This document shows positions 31,272-42,193 of a stretch of DNA of 64,000 nucleotides, one piece after another; within the stretch, counting starts at the first letter, position 1, and every line of letters begins with the position of its first letter. The notes under the pieces were generated by a model, which was not told where the DNA came from, did no database searches, and saw nothing but the letters and a program-made list of their open reading frames with translations. The position numbers and the translations under genes are program-made. This stretch comes from Dendrolimus kikuchii (Eukaryota; Arthropoda; Insecta; Lepidoptera; Lasiocampidae): positions 3,844,001-3,908,000 of the forward strand of contig CM034412.1 of assembly GCA_019925095.2 (NCBI GenBank), written 5' to 3'.

Positions 31272-32084
31272 TTATAGAAATCTAGTGCATTTTATGTCGA
31301 TAGACAAAAATAAAATGACTACTCAGTGGGTGATGGCCAAATTGTAAATAAGGAATTTCGCTTTGTTGAATGTTGATATTGCGAATATTAAATAACAAAT
31401 TTAACTATTGTTTAGTTTTACTAAGTATAATTAAAGTAGTAGAAACTGTTAACTTTATATTTACTTGTACTATACAAGCAACAAATCCTATTGCCATGCT
31501 ACTAAAACCCCTCGTTGTTCTTTTCTTCGTTTTATGCCACGGCTACGGATAAGCGGAAGGTCGACCGTCTCTTCTTGCCCTAGGGTCACATCCATTGCCG
31601 GGGGGGAGGCATGGCGCCCAGCGTCGTCCCTGTCTGTCTAGCGTGGGGCGGCTAAATGTCTTATCCCACGGGAGGAGAGATGTGCGGGCGTGGATCACGA
31701 CCTGGATTTTTTTTTCTGGTGGGCCCGGACGAACGAGATATATCCGAGCTGATACAATTTATATCTACTTCTTTTAATATTCTACAAAAACTTACAAATA
31801 TACTTAATATACATATTTTAATTATACATTATACAGGTTTTGGGAAGTTGGTTTAGGTTGGCTTTGGTTGGCTTGATTTGGGAATTGCTAAAAGTGTTGC
31901 TGGTTGATAGGTTCACGACCTGGATTGGCGGGTGGGAACTCTTCCCTAGAGGATCTCGAGGTGGCTGAAGGTTGAAATCCGCCCTCTTGCCTGACACGTC
32001 CTCCTGTGGCAAGAGCGGAGCAGGCTGGTGCGCTCACACTCCCGCTTCTGCTTCCTTATTAGCGAGCATTACGCGGTTGCAAAA
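31272..32084. other. Unassigned
   Basis: A+T-rich to 31540, then G+C-rich with small frames on both strands. The 31595-31777 frame resembles no family I know. It may be upstream LINE sequence belonging to the next feature. Confidence 0.4.
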
Positions 32085-32480
32085 GGAGGAGACCCCAATG
32101 CCCCAAGCCAACTTGTGTTCTTCAAGGCTTTTTTGAAGCTTAGTCGATCTCGGCTAAGACTAGTAATACTGGTCACTGGTCATAGCAATTTTAATAGGCA
32201 CCATTCCAATATTGGTGTCATCGACAGCCTCCTACAGCTTGTATGGATGGAGATCAAACAGCAGCCCATGTCCTGCTAGAATGTGGAGAGGTTCTAATTA
32301 CAGGGTGAAGTATCTGGATATTCCAGGTAACCTTCGGGAAGCTCTCAACATCGTCAAGAAGCTGGTGGTCTTCTTGAAGGAGCTGGGCTTCGTGGAGAAG
32401 TTCCTCATCCACCCTCGCACTCAAAATAGGCGTTATATCCTTGAGTTTCGAAAACCACCCACCCAGCAGTAAAAGAATAT
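32085..32480 (+). pseudogene. LINE C-terminus: end of RNase H plus zinc-knuckle region, frameshifted
   Basis: FFKAFLKLSRSRLRLVILVT then GHSNFNRHHSNIGVID is the end of a LINE RNase H domain (LTGHxNxNRH pattern). After a frameshift comes C-x-D-G-D-Q-T-A-A-H-V-L-L-E-C, the C-H-C knuckle, and after a second shift YLDIPGNLREALNIVKKLVV. Two frameshifts make it non-functional. Confidence 0.7.
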
Positions 32481-33059
32481 GGATCACGCTTAGTAAAATT
32501 CAAGCCGCAAAATTGATATGGAAGAAGAATTCTTCCATGATTATAAAAGAAAAATGGTTTTTGTTCTACGTGTACGCCATCTAAGGCACAATTTCGTAAC
32601 TTAATCATTTCGTTTCCTTCTACAACATTATAGTTTATTAGGACGTTTATAGATGGCAGTGATTTAAATTTGGATTTGAAAATGAAAATATAACAAAAGA
32701 TGGCGCTATTATTAGTAAAAATGTATTGAAAAGAGACACTAGATGGCAGTGACCGCTAGACAATTCTCAATTAATAGTAACATAATAATACCACATTGGA
32801 ACAATACTAGAGTGACTAGATGTCGCCAAAGGTTGTTTATTCTTCTATTGTCTTTTGTGGTTTTTGACATAAAATTGTAATACTGTAATAAACTACTAAT
32901 GTCAGAATAATTGAAATAAATGATACACAGAGTACTTAATTTAATAGAAATGATGTTTAACTATCATTAATGTTAGTATACTGTAATAATAATAATTAAT
33001 AAACTAATACAATAAAAGAAAACTTATTTAATATATACTATTACTCAGCTATCTTCTCT
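32481..33059. other. Unassigned A+T-rich
   Basis: Repeated phrase GATGGCAGTGA at 32652 and 32743, about 90 bp apart. No other structure. Confidence 0.4.
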
Positions 33060-33373
33060 TCTATATGAATAAAAATGAATCGTAGAAATGTATGTACGTG
33101 CGTAACTTGAGAACGACTTTACCGATTTTGATAAGTTTTTTGTGTCGAGTGGGTCCTCGGATGCTTTTGATTCACAATTGGAACCGGTAGGTGCCGTTAG
33201 AATCGGGTTCTGGGATCCTCTTAATCTCCCTAACCAATTTTGATGATTTTTTTGTGTGTTGAGTGGAGTTCGCCGAGTGTTTAGAATCACAATAGAAACC
33301 GGTAGGTGGCGCTAGGATCGGGTCCTAGATTTTAATTTTTCAGCCCAGGACATCGTCTGCCGGGTCCTCTAGT
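33060..33373 (+). mobile_element. Helitron family A, copy A5
   Basis: Start TCTATATGAATAAAAATGAA, two GGAACC/GAAACCGGTAGG modules, end CGTCTGCCGGGTCCTCTAGT. Confidence 0.8.
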
Positions 33374-33652
33374 ATGTTATAAAATATTACAGACATCAAT
33401 CTTAGTAACATATGGTAACATTAGCTATTGTAATATAAAATTTATTACGCCATTACTATAATATATAATGTGGGATTTTTTTTTAGCAAATGACATTGTT
33501 GTTGGTGTATTTTTAAAGTCGAGTCACCTTTATTATTATTATTTTATTTTATTTATCTAATTCCCACAATAAATTGAAAAACTGTGTAATGATGAAACTT
33601 TTAAATGTATTAACATATCGAGGTGTGAAAAGACAATTGTTTTAAGCGATAT

Positions 33653-33970
33653 TGTTACGAATTTGTGGAATGTGAATTCAAAAATGCCGTTGGAATTATC
33701 ACAGTTTTTTGTTAATTCAAAGTTCTTACAAGTACAACCAAATACAACAAGACCAAACTGTAGGGCAGAAAATCGTAATCACATAAATCGCGCAAAGTCC
33801 GTTGTTACAAGATATTCGCTCCGACGTGCGCTCGCTCGTACGTTAGGTAACGCTTCGTTCGCAGTCAGAACACCACTGACTCCTTCCTCAACTGACCAAC
33901 CCTATTCATTTGTAAACTAGACACGACCTCCTAGCGACATGCCCACCATTCCTTTGAATTCTTAATGTAG
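33653..33970 (-). mobile_element. Solo LTR, type 2 (minus copy)
   Basis: Starts TGTTACGAATTTGTGG. The GATAATTCCAACGGCATTTT block (minus) matches the plus copy at 6575-7106. The outer boundary near 33970-34014 is uncertain. Confidence 0.55.
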
Positions 33971-34663
33971 AAGTTTAATTATTTAATTTAATTAATTTTA
34001 TAGGTACACCAACAGCATAGTACACATTAATAAGACTATGACATAATAAACATAACAATTATATAAATGCATACATGCCAATAACAGGCGTACACAGCTT
34101 TATCTACAGTTTCTCAGTATTAAATTAGAATGTATATAAATTTCATTTGAGTTATATTATAATATCAATAAATGACGTGAACAATTTAATTTGCATGAAA
34201 ATATATGAATAATTTCCTTTTAAAAATTATTAAAGAGTCGCAGAAGATATCTACGTTCAGAATCTTACCGGCTATTTCATTGTATTTGTTGCACATTCTT
34301 GACAATGGTAGGTGCTGGCCGAGATTGGTTCTGCACGGGGGAATCCGAAATACTCCAGGCCGAAATTATAAGGGACATTGATGCATATACAAGCAAGGAG
34401 ATGTTGTTATATGAATTTGCTTGAAATACAAACAAAAGGAATAAAATTTTTAAGACGTCTTGCGACGGCGTAAACAAAAAGATCAGTGCGAACTATAGAT
34501 CACTCAAATTTAGAGGTAATAAAACACCTGCATAAGGACCGGTTTGCATCAATAGTTTGTGATAAACTCAACACGATCGTCTTTTTACAAATTAACGAAA
34601 TGATACTTGAGATCCTTCATTCGCTTTTTGATGTATTTATTATTTAAAACATTTGTTTTATAG
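33971..34663. other. Unassigned A+T-rich
   Basis: No recognised repeat ends or coding. Confidence 0.35.
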
Positions 34664-34664
34664 A

Positions 34665-34665
<1 letters not shown>

Positions 34666-34732
<67 letters not shown>
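34666..34732. repeat. (TA)n microsatellite
   Basis: About 65 bp of pure TA growing out of the Helitron 5' terminus. Confidence 0.95.
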
Positions 34733-34733
<1 letters not shown>

Positions 34734-35196
34734 CAAAGTCGTGTTTGTTACACCATTTATAACTCAAGAACGGCTGGATCAATTTTTATGAGTTTTGTGT
34801 TTTTGGAATTGTCTTCGTCCGGAATAGGATAATAAGTATTTAAAATATGATATTCATCATTAGAAAATAATAATTAAAGAAACATCAGTCACAACATTAG
34901 TCTAGCCATTCGTTATGATCTTTTCCGACCGATTTCGGCAATGGTGACTGCATTTAAACTCATTTTCATTTATCTGATTTAGGTGAATTATTTTTGTGTG
35001 TGTTCAATTGGATCCCGGGATGGTTTAGATTCACGATCGGACCCGGTAGGTGGCGCCATTGAACACCTCTTTAACGGTGGGACCGATTTTGATGACATTT
35101 TTTGTAATATTTTCTTAAGTTTTCGCGACTTGTATACATAATAAAACTACGTTTTAACGGTTTTAAACGCGGTAATTTTATTTGATTTTGGTTTTT

Positions 35197-35219
35197 CCGA
35201 CGTTTCGGCCACTTTTCAG
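35197..35219 (-). ncRNA. Hammerhead-ribozyme-like motif, 3' copy
   Basis: In sense orientation: CTGA, stem/loop ending GTGGCC, then GAAAC-GTC-GG, the spacing of the minimal hammerhead cores reported in Penelope-like terminal repeats. The expected CUGANGA core reads CTGAAAA, so the conserved G is replaced and activity is doubtful. Confidence 0.45.
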
Positions 35220-35495
35220 TGGCCGTGATCACGGAAGACAAAGATGTCAAGTGTCAACGAGTATTGTTAAAGTTTTATTTAGCCTACCGCCAACTTGTTA
35301 ATTTTAATTATTTAATTTTAATTTTGTTTATGGTTATTATTTACTCTATGGGAGCCTAATATAATTTACTACCGCTTCGCAACATGTTATGGCTTGAAGA
35401 GAAGAAGCGCCGCAAGAAACTCTTCAGCAAACATGCCTAGCTCTAATAATTTTATATAATATTAAAATGGGTGGAAGGAAAAATAAAAGTAAAAA

Positions 35496-35807
35496 TCAGT
35501 CAAGTTGGTTTGTGTTCCGTTGTACGCAGAAAGAGCTCACAGTGTCTTGAGGTCTGGCAGCTGGTTTTTGCTGGGTTTGGGTCTTAATAGTTTTGTTGAT
35601 TGGATCCCAAACAGGTGGTACTTGCCAACCATCTTCTCTATTGAAATTTGGGTGTTTTTTGACTTCAATAGCCTCACGCATCATTCTAGGTATTAAACGA
35701 TTCTCTTTCGCGAGGATTTGTGGGTTATCGAATCTGATGTAGTGGTTGGGTTTATCCAGCATGTGTTCACTGATCGCAACATCTTTGTCTTCCGTGATTA
35801 CAGCCAC
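35496..35807 (-). pseudogene. Penelope-like GIY-YIG endonuclease, C-terminal part
   Basis: Frame of ~104 codons with AISEHML...NHYIRFDN then RMMREAIEVKKHPNFNREDG and WQVPPVWDPI. The AxxEH, REAIEI-K-H and NFNRE-G blocks are the conserved second half of the nuclease, including the metal-binding Glu (REAIE) and a conserved Asn (NFNRE). The catalytic GIY/YIG strand is absent. The open frame continues upstream into the inverted repeat. Confidence 0.8.
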
Positions 35808-35829
35808 TGAAAAGTGGCCGAAACGTCGG
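35807..35829 (+). ncRNA. Hammerhead-like motif, inverted copy
   Basis: The same CTGAAAAGTGGCCGAAACGT string on the plus strand, within the opposite arm. It overlaps the 5' end of the nuclease remnant on the other strand. Confidence 0.4.
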
Positions 35830-36014
35830 AAAAACCAAAATCAAATAAAATTACCGCGCTTAAAACAGTTAATACGTAGTTTTGACATTTTTTGTGATTT
35901 TTCAAGTAGATTCGAGAATGGTTTACATTAAATTGGTCCCGGCAGATGGCGCTGCAATCGGTTTCTACATTTTTATTTTTTAAGGGCAAGACAACGTCTG
36001 CCGGGTACAGCTAC

Positions 36015-36245
36015 TTACAAATAAACCCTGTTAAGAATTTGTTTATTTTAAATAAAGAAAGAGAGAGAGAGACAAAAAACGGTATAACTGAAAAACCGCA
36101 AAAACCAAACATTTTCTGTTTGATTGTAATGAATTCTCTGCTATATCTATTAAAGATACCAAAATTCAAATACCCTTTCGAAGCTTTACTGATACCTCGC
36201 AAAAAGAGTCATCAAAAGCGGTTAGGAAACAAAAACTTATGACTG
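36015..36245. repeat. Diverged foldback-type fragment
   Basis: AACTGAAAAACCGCAAAAAC and TCTGCTATATCT resemble the middle of the AACCGACTT element at 9936-10498. Ends were not found. Confidence 0.35.
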
Positions 36246-36265
36246 TGAACAATGAACCTGCATAA

Positions 36266-36600
36266 AAGAAAATCCTTTTGTATGGCAGTGAAGCGTGGCC
36301 TGTACTTGAGCGACACAAGAACTGCGTGTCACGGAGATGAATATCTTGCGATGGATGTGTGGAGTCACGCGAAAAGTCCGCGTCAGGAACTCGTGCATCC
36401 GCGGCAGACTTCATGTCCGTGACATAGCAGATAAACTGTAAGAAAGTCGCTTACACTGGTACGGCCACGTTTTACAGAAAGCGGTTAATTGCGTGGGGAA
36501 CATATGTCTAGCTATGCCGCCTCCGCCAGGTCCTGGTCGAAGGGAAAGGCCCAAGAAATGTTGGTTTGACGCTGTGAAGGATGACTTGTGTACCAATTCG
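36266..36600 (+). pseudogene. RTE-type LINE C-terminal remnant, third subfamily
   Basis: LLYGSEAWPVLERH, then (shifted) ILRWMCGVTRKVRV, LHWYGHVLQKAVN and AMPPPPGPGRRERPKKCWFD. The order YGSExW / MxILRWxxGVTR / WxGHV / GRPKKxW is the RTE C-terminus. Several stops and shifts. Confidence 0.65.
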
Positions 36601-36621
36601 TTCGGTTCGGCTCCTATATTG

Positions 36622-37330
36622 AAAGTGTAGCTCAGCTGGCTGCTAAAAAGCTGAGTATACTTACAAAGGTGAGACGCTACTTCACTGCAGAGCTCAAGTA
36701 AGATCTTGCATGGAGTACTGCTCTCACCTTTGGGACGGCTCAGCCAAATACCAGCTTGAAGCGCTAGCGTCAATTGAGAGAAGAGCCTAGAGGTTGATTG
36801 GTAGCGACCAGCTTGTCAATACAAGGCTTCAAAGCTTAGAACATCGACGCCGGGTTGCTAGTCTGTCGGTTTTTTTACAGGATTCGTTTCGGAGAGTGTG
36901 CGGTTGAACTGTTTGATCTGATTCCCCCTACACCATTCCATCTTCGGTCCACAAGACGCTCTGGTTTACGCCATCGTTTCACAGTGGAAACGCTACCAGT
37001 GCGTACTAAACGTTTCGCCTCCACGTTCCTACTGCGTACGGCAGAATTGTGGAATGCACTACCAGAGTCCGTGTTTCCAGAAAAGTACAATCCGGGAATC
37101 TTCAAGTCTCGTGTAAGCGTGCTCCATCTTCGACCGCATCATCGTCCGGCACTGGACGTGATCGTGGTCAAACGCAAACCTATTTACAATAAAAAAAAAA
37201 TGTTCTCAAAACGGAGGCCGCTGGAGACAGCGCGAAGTGGAGTAGAAAAAGTAAGCAAGCGGTCCCTGAGCATCGGAGTGAACACTCCGATCACAACCGG
37301 GATTTAACGCTCGGATGATAATGATGAATA
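36622..37330 (+). pseudogene. Jockey-type LINE C-terminal part and 3'UTR
   Basis: VAQLAAKKLSILTKVRRYFT, then after frame breaks an open stretch 36855-37190 with GECAVELFDLIPPTPFH, KRFASTFLLRTAELWNALPE and SVFPEKYN. It fuses directly to the previous RTE remnant, a chimera of two families. It ends in a GATGATAATGATGAAT-type tail near 37330. Confidence 0.65.
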
Positions 37331-37368
37331 AATGAATGATCGAATATGCTTTATTATGTTTTAAAAGA

Positions 37369-37661
37369 AAGGAATGCTCCGGTGGTTCGGGCATGTGGAA
37401 AGAATGCATAATGAAAGAATGACTAAACAGATATACAATGCAAAAGTGGATGTATGCAGAAGTCGTGGAAGGCCACGACACACCTTCCATGATCAAATTG
37501 ATCGTGTACTAGCAGAAGGTAATGTCAGGAGCCTTAAGAACAGACGAGCGTGCATGACAAGAGTTATGAATGTCAAAGAAGCAAGTGAGGTGTGTAAGAA
37601 TAAGCCTAAATGGCGCTCTGTTGTCCGTTCCTACCCCGCAAGGGAACTGGCGTGAAGTATG
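37369..37661 (+). mobile_element. RTE-type LINE 3' fragment (RTE-e)
   Basis: Flanked by TATGTTTTAAAAGA at 37355-37368 and 37662-37675 (14 bp). Open from GMLRWFGHVERM to ARELA. The (TATG) tail is very short, about two units. Confidence 0.9.
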
Positions 37662-37835
37662 TATGTTTTAAAAGAGAAGGATAGGCGGTCTTATCGCTAT
37701 TAGCGATTTCTTCCAGACAACCTTTGGATGGACAAGAAGTTTGATAAGAACAGAGTATGTTGTATTATTCTCACTAACGAATCAGTATCTTACAAATATA
37801 TACATACATGATATTATATACATACAGTAATAAAA

Positions 37836-37951
<116 letters not shown>

Positions 37952-37969
37952 TACTAATTTATATTCTAT

Positions 37970-38166
37970 ACTAATATTATAAAGAGGTAAAGTTTGTGAG
38001 TTTGTGACATTGTAGGGGGTAATCTCGGGATCTACTAAACCGATTTTAAAAATTCTTTTACTGTTACAAAGCTACGTTAACAGGGAATGTCATAGGCTAT
38101 ATAATATGACGCTATATACCACGGGAGCAGGACAGAGCGCGGGTGAAACCGCGCCGGGCCGCTAGT
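37970..38166 (+). mobile_element. Helitron family E, copy E2
   Basis: Ends GCGCGGGTGAAACCGCGCCG then GGCCGCTAGT, with a GCGCGG/CCGCGC stem. The internal CTACTAAACCGATTTTAAAA is typical of the class. Confidence 0.7.
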
Positions 38167-38777
38167 AAGATATATGTATTATACAAAACAGTTATATAAA
38201 TAAATATAAAACGAGAAAAAAGCTGATAATAACTGCTGATGATGATGATGTATAAAAGAAAAAAATATATACGGCGAATTAAGAGCTGCCTCATTTTTGA
38301 AGTTGGTTAAACATATCGCAAGACTGGTAAGCCGGCGTCGATGCTTTAGACTTTGAACCTTGCATTGACAAGCTAGGCCCCAAGTCTGTATCTTTCACAA
38401 AAAGATCATGCCAGTGCCAGTCCAGATCCATCCGACTAAAGATGATATCAAGATTGATTCAATATTGATCCGAGATGGTATAGAAACTACCAAAATCGTC
38501 AAAAGTTACGATTCCAATCTCAGCGCCCTAGTCGCTATTTCTTGGCTCTTACGTCGCTGAGCCAGTGGGGTTAGTTAAATGTCCTAATGTCATTTATTAT
38601 CCTTCCTCATACCGATCTCAGCAAAAACCTGTCTGAGCTTTGACCTCGATTTGGACGTAACTCACGAGTCCAAAGGTCAATAGCGACTTAAGGTCAAATT
38701 GGGATAGATACATCTCGACGTTTGCTAATGTAATGCGAATTCATATAGGTATCATCATATATAAATATTATGATGAT
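38167..38777. other. Unassigned
   Basis: 38300-38720 is less A+T-rich but without frames or known ends. It could be single-copy intergenic sequence. Confidence 0.35.
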
Positions 38778-39075
38778 ATTTTTTTATTGCATGAGTTCAG
38801 CAGACACTCAGACGGCCCATCTGATGGAAAGTGGTTACCATCGCCTACGGACATATGAGACACCAAATGTGCTATAAATGCTGCTGATCTCTAAAGGGAG
38901 ACTGGAGCCTGGATACCGATGCCGGAACACAACTGAAGGTTGTTATGGCGGCATACTCTAAACCAGGGGTGGTAGCCATCCAGACCCTACCACCTGGCTG
39001 TGGGTTGTTTTGTCGCCTTTTACAACATGCCGCCCGGCCGCAGGAAATTGAATTTTTTCTCCGTTCCTGCACGGA
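38778..39075 (-). mobile_element. SINE-S copy S12, full length, diverged
   Basis: TTTTTTATTGCATGAGTTCAG to CCGTTCCTGCACGGAT, with a ~14-bp deletion where CAGTCGGGCAAATGC should be. Confidence 0.8.
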
Positions 39076-39124
39076 TGGATATACAATCACGGAAGAAAAT
39101 TAAACTAAAATATACCTATACTAA

Positions 39125-39302
39125 TCTATATATATAAAAGTGAATCGTAGAAATGTATGTACGCGTATAACTTGAGAACGACTTTACCGATTTTGATGAA
39201 TTTTTTGTGGTTGCGTGGACCTCCGGATGGTTTAGATTCGTAATTAAAACCGGTAGGTGGCGTTGGGTGTCTTAGATTTTTATTTTTTCAGGGCAGGCGT
39301 GT
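39125..39302 (+). mobile_element. Helitron family A, copy A7, lacking the 3' end
   Basis: TCTATATATATAAAAGTGAA start, then ACCGGTAGGTGGCGTTG. It breaks after TTTTTTCAGGGCAGG, losing the hairpin and CTAGT. Confidence 0.7.
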
Positions 39303-39526
39303 AGTGTTAAGACTACGCTTATGCCAAATATCAGTAAAATCGGTATCGTGGTACTTCCATGTGAGCGTAGCAGACAGACTGGGTTTAGTATTTTATAATA
39401 TCAATTTGGATTGTTAACTTACTTTGGTGATGTATGGCCAGTTTCCAAAGTACTCAATTCTATTGTTTATGAATGATAAGAATCTCATACGTTAATTCCC
39501 AAAGTACTCCAAGAAATTATTAAATA

Positions 39527-39872
39527 CTACCTGACCCGGCCAACTTCGTACCGCCTCAGAATCAATAAATAAAAAACGTTGATTTCTGAACGACGGGTCG
39601 AACGTCAAACGTTTGACATTCAAAACCAAAAAAAAAGAAAAAAAAGCTTCACTTTTAAATTTAATTTGATTTCTGAACGACTTTTAAATTTAATTGATTT
39701 CTAAACGACGGGACGAACATCAAATGTTTGACTGGTAGGAATAGTTTCTAAGGGAAAGCGAAATTGTTGTTGTTACTATATTACAAGCATTTTTTCTTAT
39801 TTACTCACCTTTTAAACCTTCCCTGGACTTCCACAAATAATTCAAAATCAAAGTTAGCCAAATCAGTCATTT
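39527..39872 (-). mobile_element. Helitron family C, copy C2, truncated
   Basis: ACCTGACCCGGCCAACTTCG at the 3' end (plus left). The body follows C1 and stops at GCCAAATCAGTC, short of the 5' terminus. Confidence 0.65.
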
Positions 39873-39971
39873 CTGACCTAATGCTGTGTTAAGGCTGCTA
39901 TCGTCGCAAAAGATCGAAAGTGGAATGCAAACGAAATAACTTTTCGTTGGCTACTGATCAATAAATTGTTT

Positions 39972-40197
39972 AAGGTATTTGCTCGTCTGGATAGCTAGCA
40001 AAACTGGTGTAGAATATGCCGCCATAACAACTTTGAGTTGTGTTCCGGCATTAGTGGCTAGGTTCCAGTCCGCCTTTACAAAGCGGCAGCAAATTAGTAG
40101 CACCTTTAGTGTTGCAAATGTTCATAGGCGACGGTAACCACTTTCCATCACAGTTGGGCCATCAGCCTGTCTGCTGTACTCCATCAATATAAAAAAA
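39972..40197 (+). mobile_element. SINE-S copy S13, short form, diverged
   Basis: Begins AAGGTATTTGCTCGTCTGG, a few bases inside the common short-form start, and ends TACTCCATCAATATAAAAAA. Confidence 0.75.
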
Positions 40198-40467
40198 CCT
40201 GTGCGACTTGGGACGCCTGGCAGAAGTGATAATTTGCGTGAGAGAAAGAGAAGCCAGACAGACTGGCGCCGTAACGCGTTACGTAACGAAGCGGTTTGCC
40301 GTCCCATAAGAAGTTATCACTTCAAAAATTACCAAAGAAAATTATCATACATTTTCACGATTGGAGACGTTACGTGGTTTGTGGTGGTATTTTAAGTTAA
40401 GAAAAAATTAACCAAATTACCTTCAAATTGTTGACATAAAACCATTTCACACCTTCACTAATTATCA

Positions 40468-40993
40468 GGCCCAGCTCGTCGTACACAACGCGGTGCTGGT
40501 ACCTACGCTCACGTATGGAAGCGAGAGTTGGGTATGGAAGAAAGAGCATGAAAGTAGAGTAAACGCGGTCGAGATGCGAGCACTGCGCAAAATCTGCGGA
40601 GTGACGCTCGCGGACCGCGTTCGTAATACCGAAGTAAGAAAGAGAGTTGGTCTGAAAGAGAGTGTCGGGGTGAAGGTAAGGAAAGGAATGCTCCGGTGGT
40701 TCGGGCATGTGGAAAGAATGCATGATGAAAGAATGAATAAACAGATATACAATGCAAAAGTGGATGGATGCAGAAGTCGTGGAAGGCCACGACACACCTT
40801 CCATGATCAAATTGATCGTGTACTAGCAGAAGGTGATGTCAGGAGCCTTAAGAACAGACGAGCGTGCATGACAAGAGTTATGAATGTCAAAGAAGCAAGT
40901 GAGGTGTGTAAGAATAACCCTAAATGGCGCTCTGTTGTTCGTGCCTACCCCACAAGGGAACTGGCGTGAAGTTATGTATGTATGTATGTATGT
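40468..40993 (+). mobile_element. RTE-type LINE 3' fragment (RTE-f)
   Basis: Same coding span as RTE-d with an uninterrupted 158-codon frame. Tail (TATG)n. Flanked by ACTAATTATCA at 40457-40467 and 40994-41004. The close match to RTE-d suggests recent insertion of both. Confidence 0.9.
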
Positions 40994-41150
40994 ACTAATT
41001 ATCAAAGAGGATGAAAAAAATAGTTTGTATTCATTTTAAATTATATTTAATTTTAAACTTAAAACTCGACTAGATGGAATCTTCAGTTTCGCCCGAAAAG
41101 TCTGTACCGGAAAATCTTCAACGCCGTTGGCGTTGCTACAGGCCCTAATA

Positions 41151-41460
41151 TTTTTTATTGCAGGAGTACAGCAGACAGGCAGACGGCCCACTTGATGGAA
41201 AACGGTTACTATCGCCTATAGCCATTTGCAACACCAAAGGTGCTACAAATGCGCTGCTGCTCTCTTAAGGGAGACTGGAACCTAGTCACTAATGCCGGAA
41301 CAGAACTCGAGATTGTTATGGCGACATACTCTAGACTAGGGGTGGTAGCCATCCAGTCGGGCAAATGCCCTACCACCTGGCTGTGGGTTGTTTTGTCGCC
41401 TCTTACGACAGGCCACCCCAACGCAGGAAATTGTATTCTTTCTCCGTTCCTGCACGGATA
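41151..41460 (-). mobile_element. SINE-S copy S14, full length
   Basis: TTTTTTATTGCAGGAGTACA to CCTGCACGGATA. Its 5' head faces S15 across 42 bp. Confidence 0.9.
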
Positions 41461-41502
41461 AAATGTTACAATGTTTTACAATTATAATATTATATTATAA
41501 TT

Positions 41503-41811
41503 GTATCCGTGCAGGAACGGAGAAAGAATACTATTTCCTGCGGCCGGGCGGCCTGTCGTAAGAGGCGACTAAACAACCCACAGCCAGGTGGTAGGGCATT
41601 TGCCCGACTGGATGGCTACCACCCCTGGTCTAGAGTATGCCGCCATAACAACCTTGATTTGTGTTCCGGCATTAGTGACCAGGTTCCAGTCTCCCTAAGA
41701 GAGCAGCAGCGCATTTGTAGCACTTTGGTGTTGCAAATGTCCGTAGACGATGGTAACCGTTTTTCATCAAGTGGGCCGTCTGCCTGTCTGCTGAACTCCT
41801 GCAATAAAAAA
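41503..41811 (+). mobile_element. SINE-S copy S15, full length
   Basis: TATCCGTGCAGGAACGGAGA to CTCCTGCAATAAAAAATATA. It forms a head-to-head palindrome with S14 around an A+T-rich spacer. Confidence 0.9.
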
Positions 41812-42164
41812 TATATATATATTAGCAAACTAATTAAACATAACCTAAAATCCAAATTAATTCAAGTATATATTAGATATATATTATGTATTTTCACGAA
41901 GGTTGCTTCTACCTGATGAACTACTTCCGTATTATTGTATTTTTTTAATTAAGAACCGCATTATTAATATTAAATATTTGAATACGAAAATGATTTTATT
42001 ATTTCCTTCCTTGTTCACGGCATTGAATGAACCGATTATGATGAAATTAGGTGATTAAATTAATTAAATGTAATTACTTTCGATTACAGGTTCCTTAGCA
42101 ATTTCGACAAAAATGGAGCACTTACATTCTGTTGTGTATGTATGGACGAAATTTAATAAGAATA
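41812..42164. other. Unassigned A+T-rich
   Basis: No structure beyond short TA runs. Confidence 0.35.
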
Positions 42165-42193
42165 TATACATACATATATATATATATATATAT

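Larger units (their letters stand above)
35106..35882 (-). mobile_element. Penelope-like retroelement with inverted terminal repeats and 13-bp target duplication
   Basis: Perfect TGACATTTTTTGT at 35093-35105 and 35883-35895. Inverted arms of about 107 bp lie at 35143-35250 and 35776-35882. The sense strand (minus) carries the C-terminal part of a GIY-YIG endonuclease and a ~350-bp 3'UTR. Penelope-like elements are known for a GIY-YIG nuclease and for terminal repeats in direct or inverted arrangement. RT and the GIY-YIG N-terminus are lost by 5' truncation. Confidence 0.8.
34664..36014 (+). mobile_element. Helitron family A, copy A6, split by a Penelope-like element
   Basis: 5' end TCTATATATATAT expanded into a microsatellite, then AACTCAAGAACGGCTGGATC and a GGTAGGTGGCGCC module. 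After the insertion the 3' part resumes with GGCAGATGGCGCTGC and GTCTGCCGGGTACAGCTAC. Removing 35106-35895 restores a continuous copy. Confidence 0.75.
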
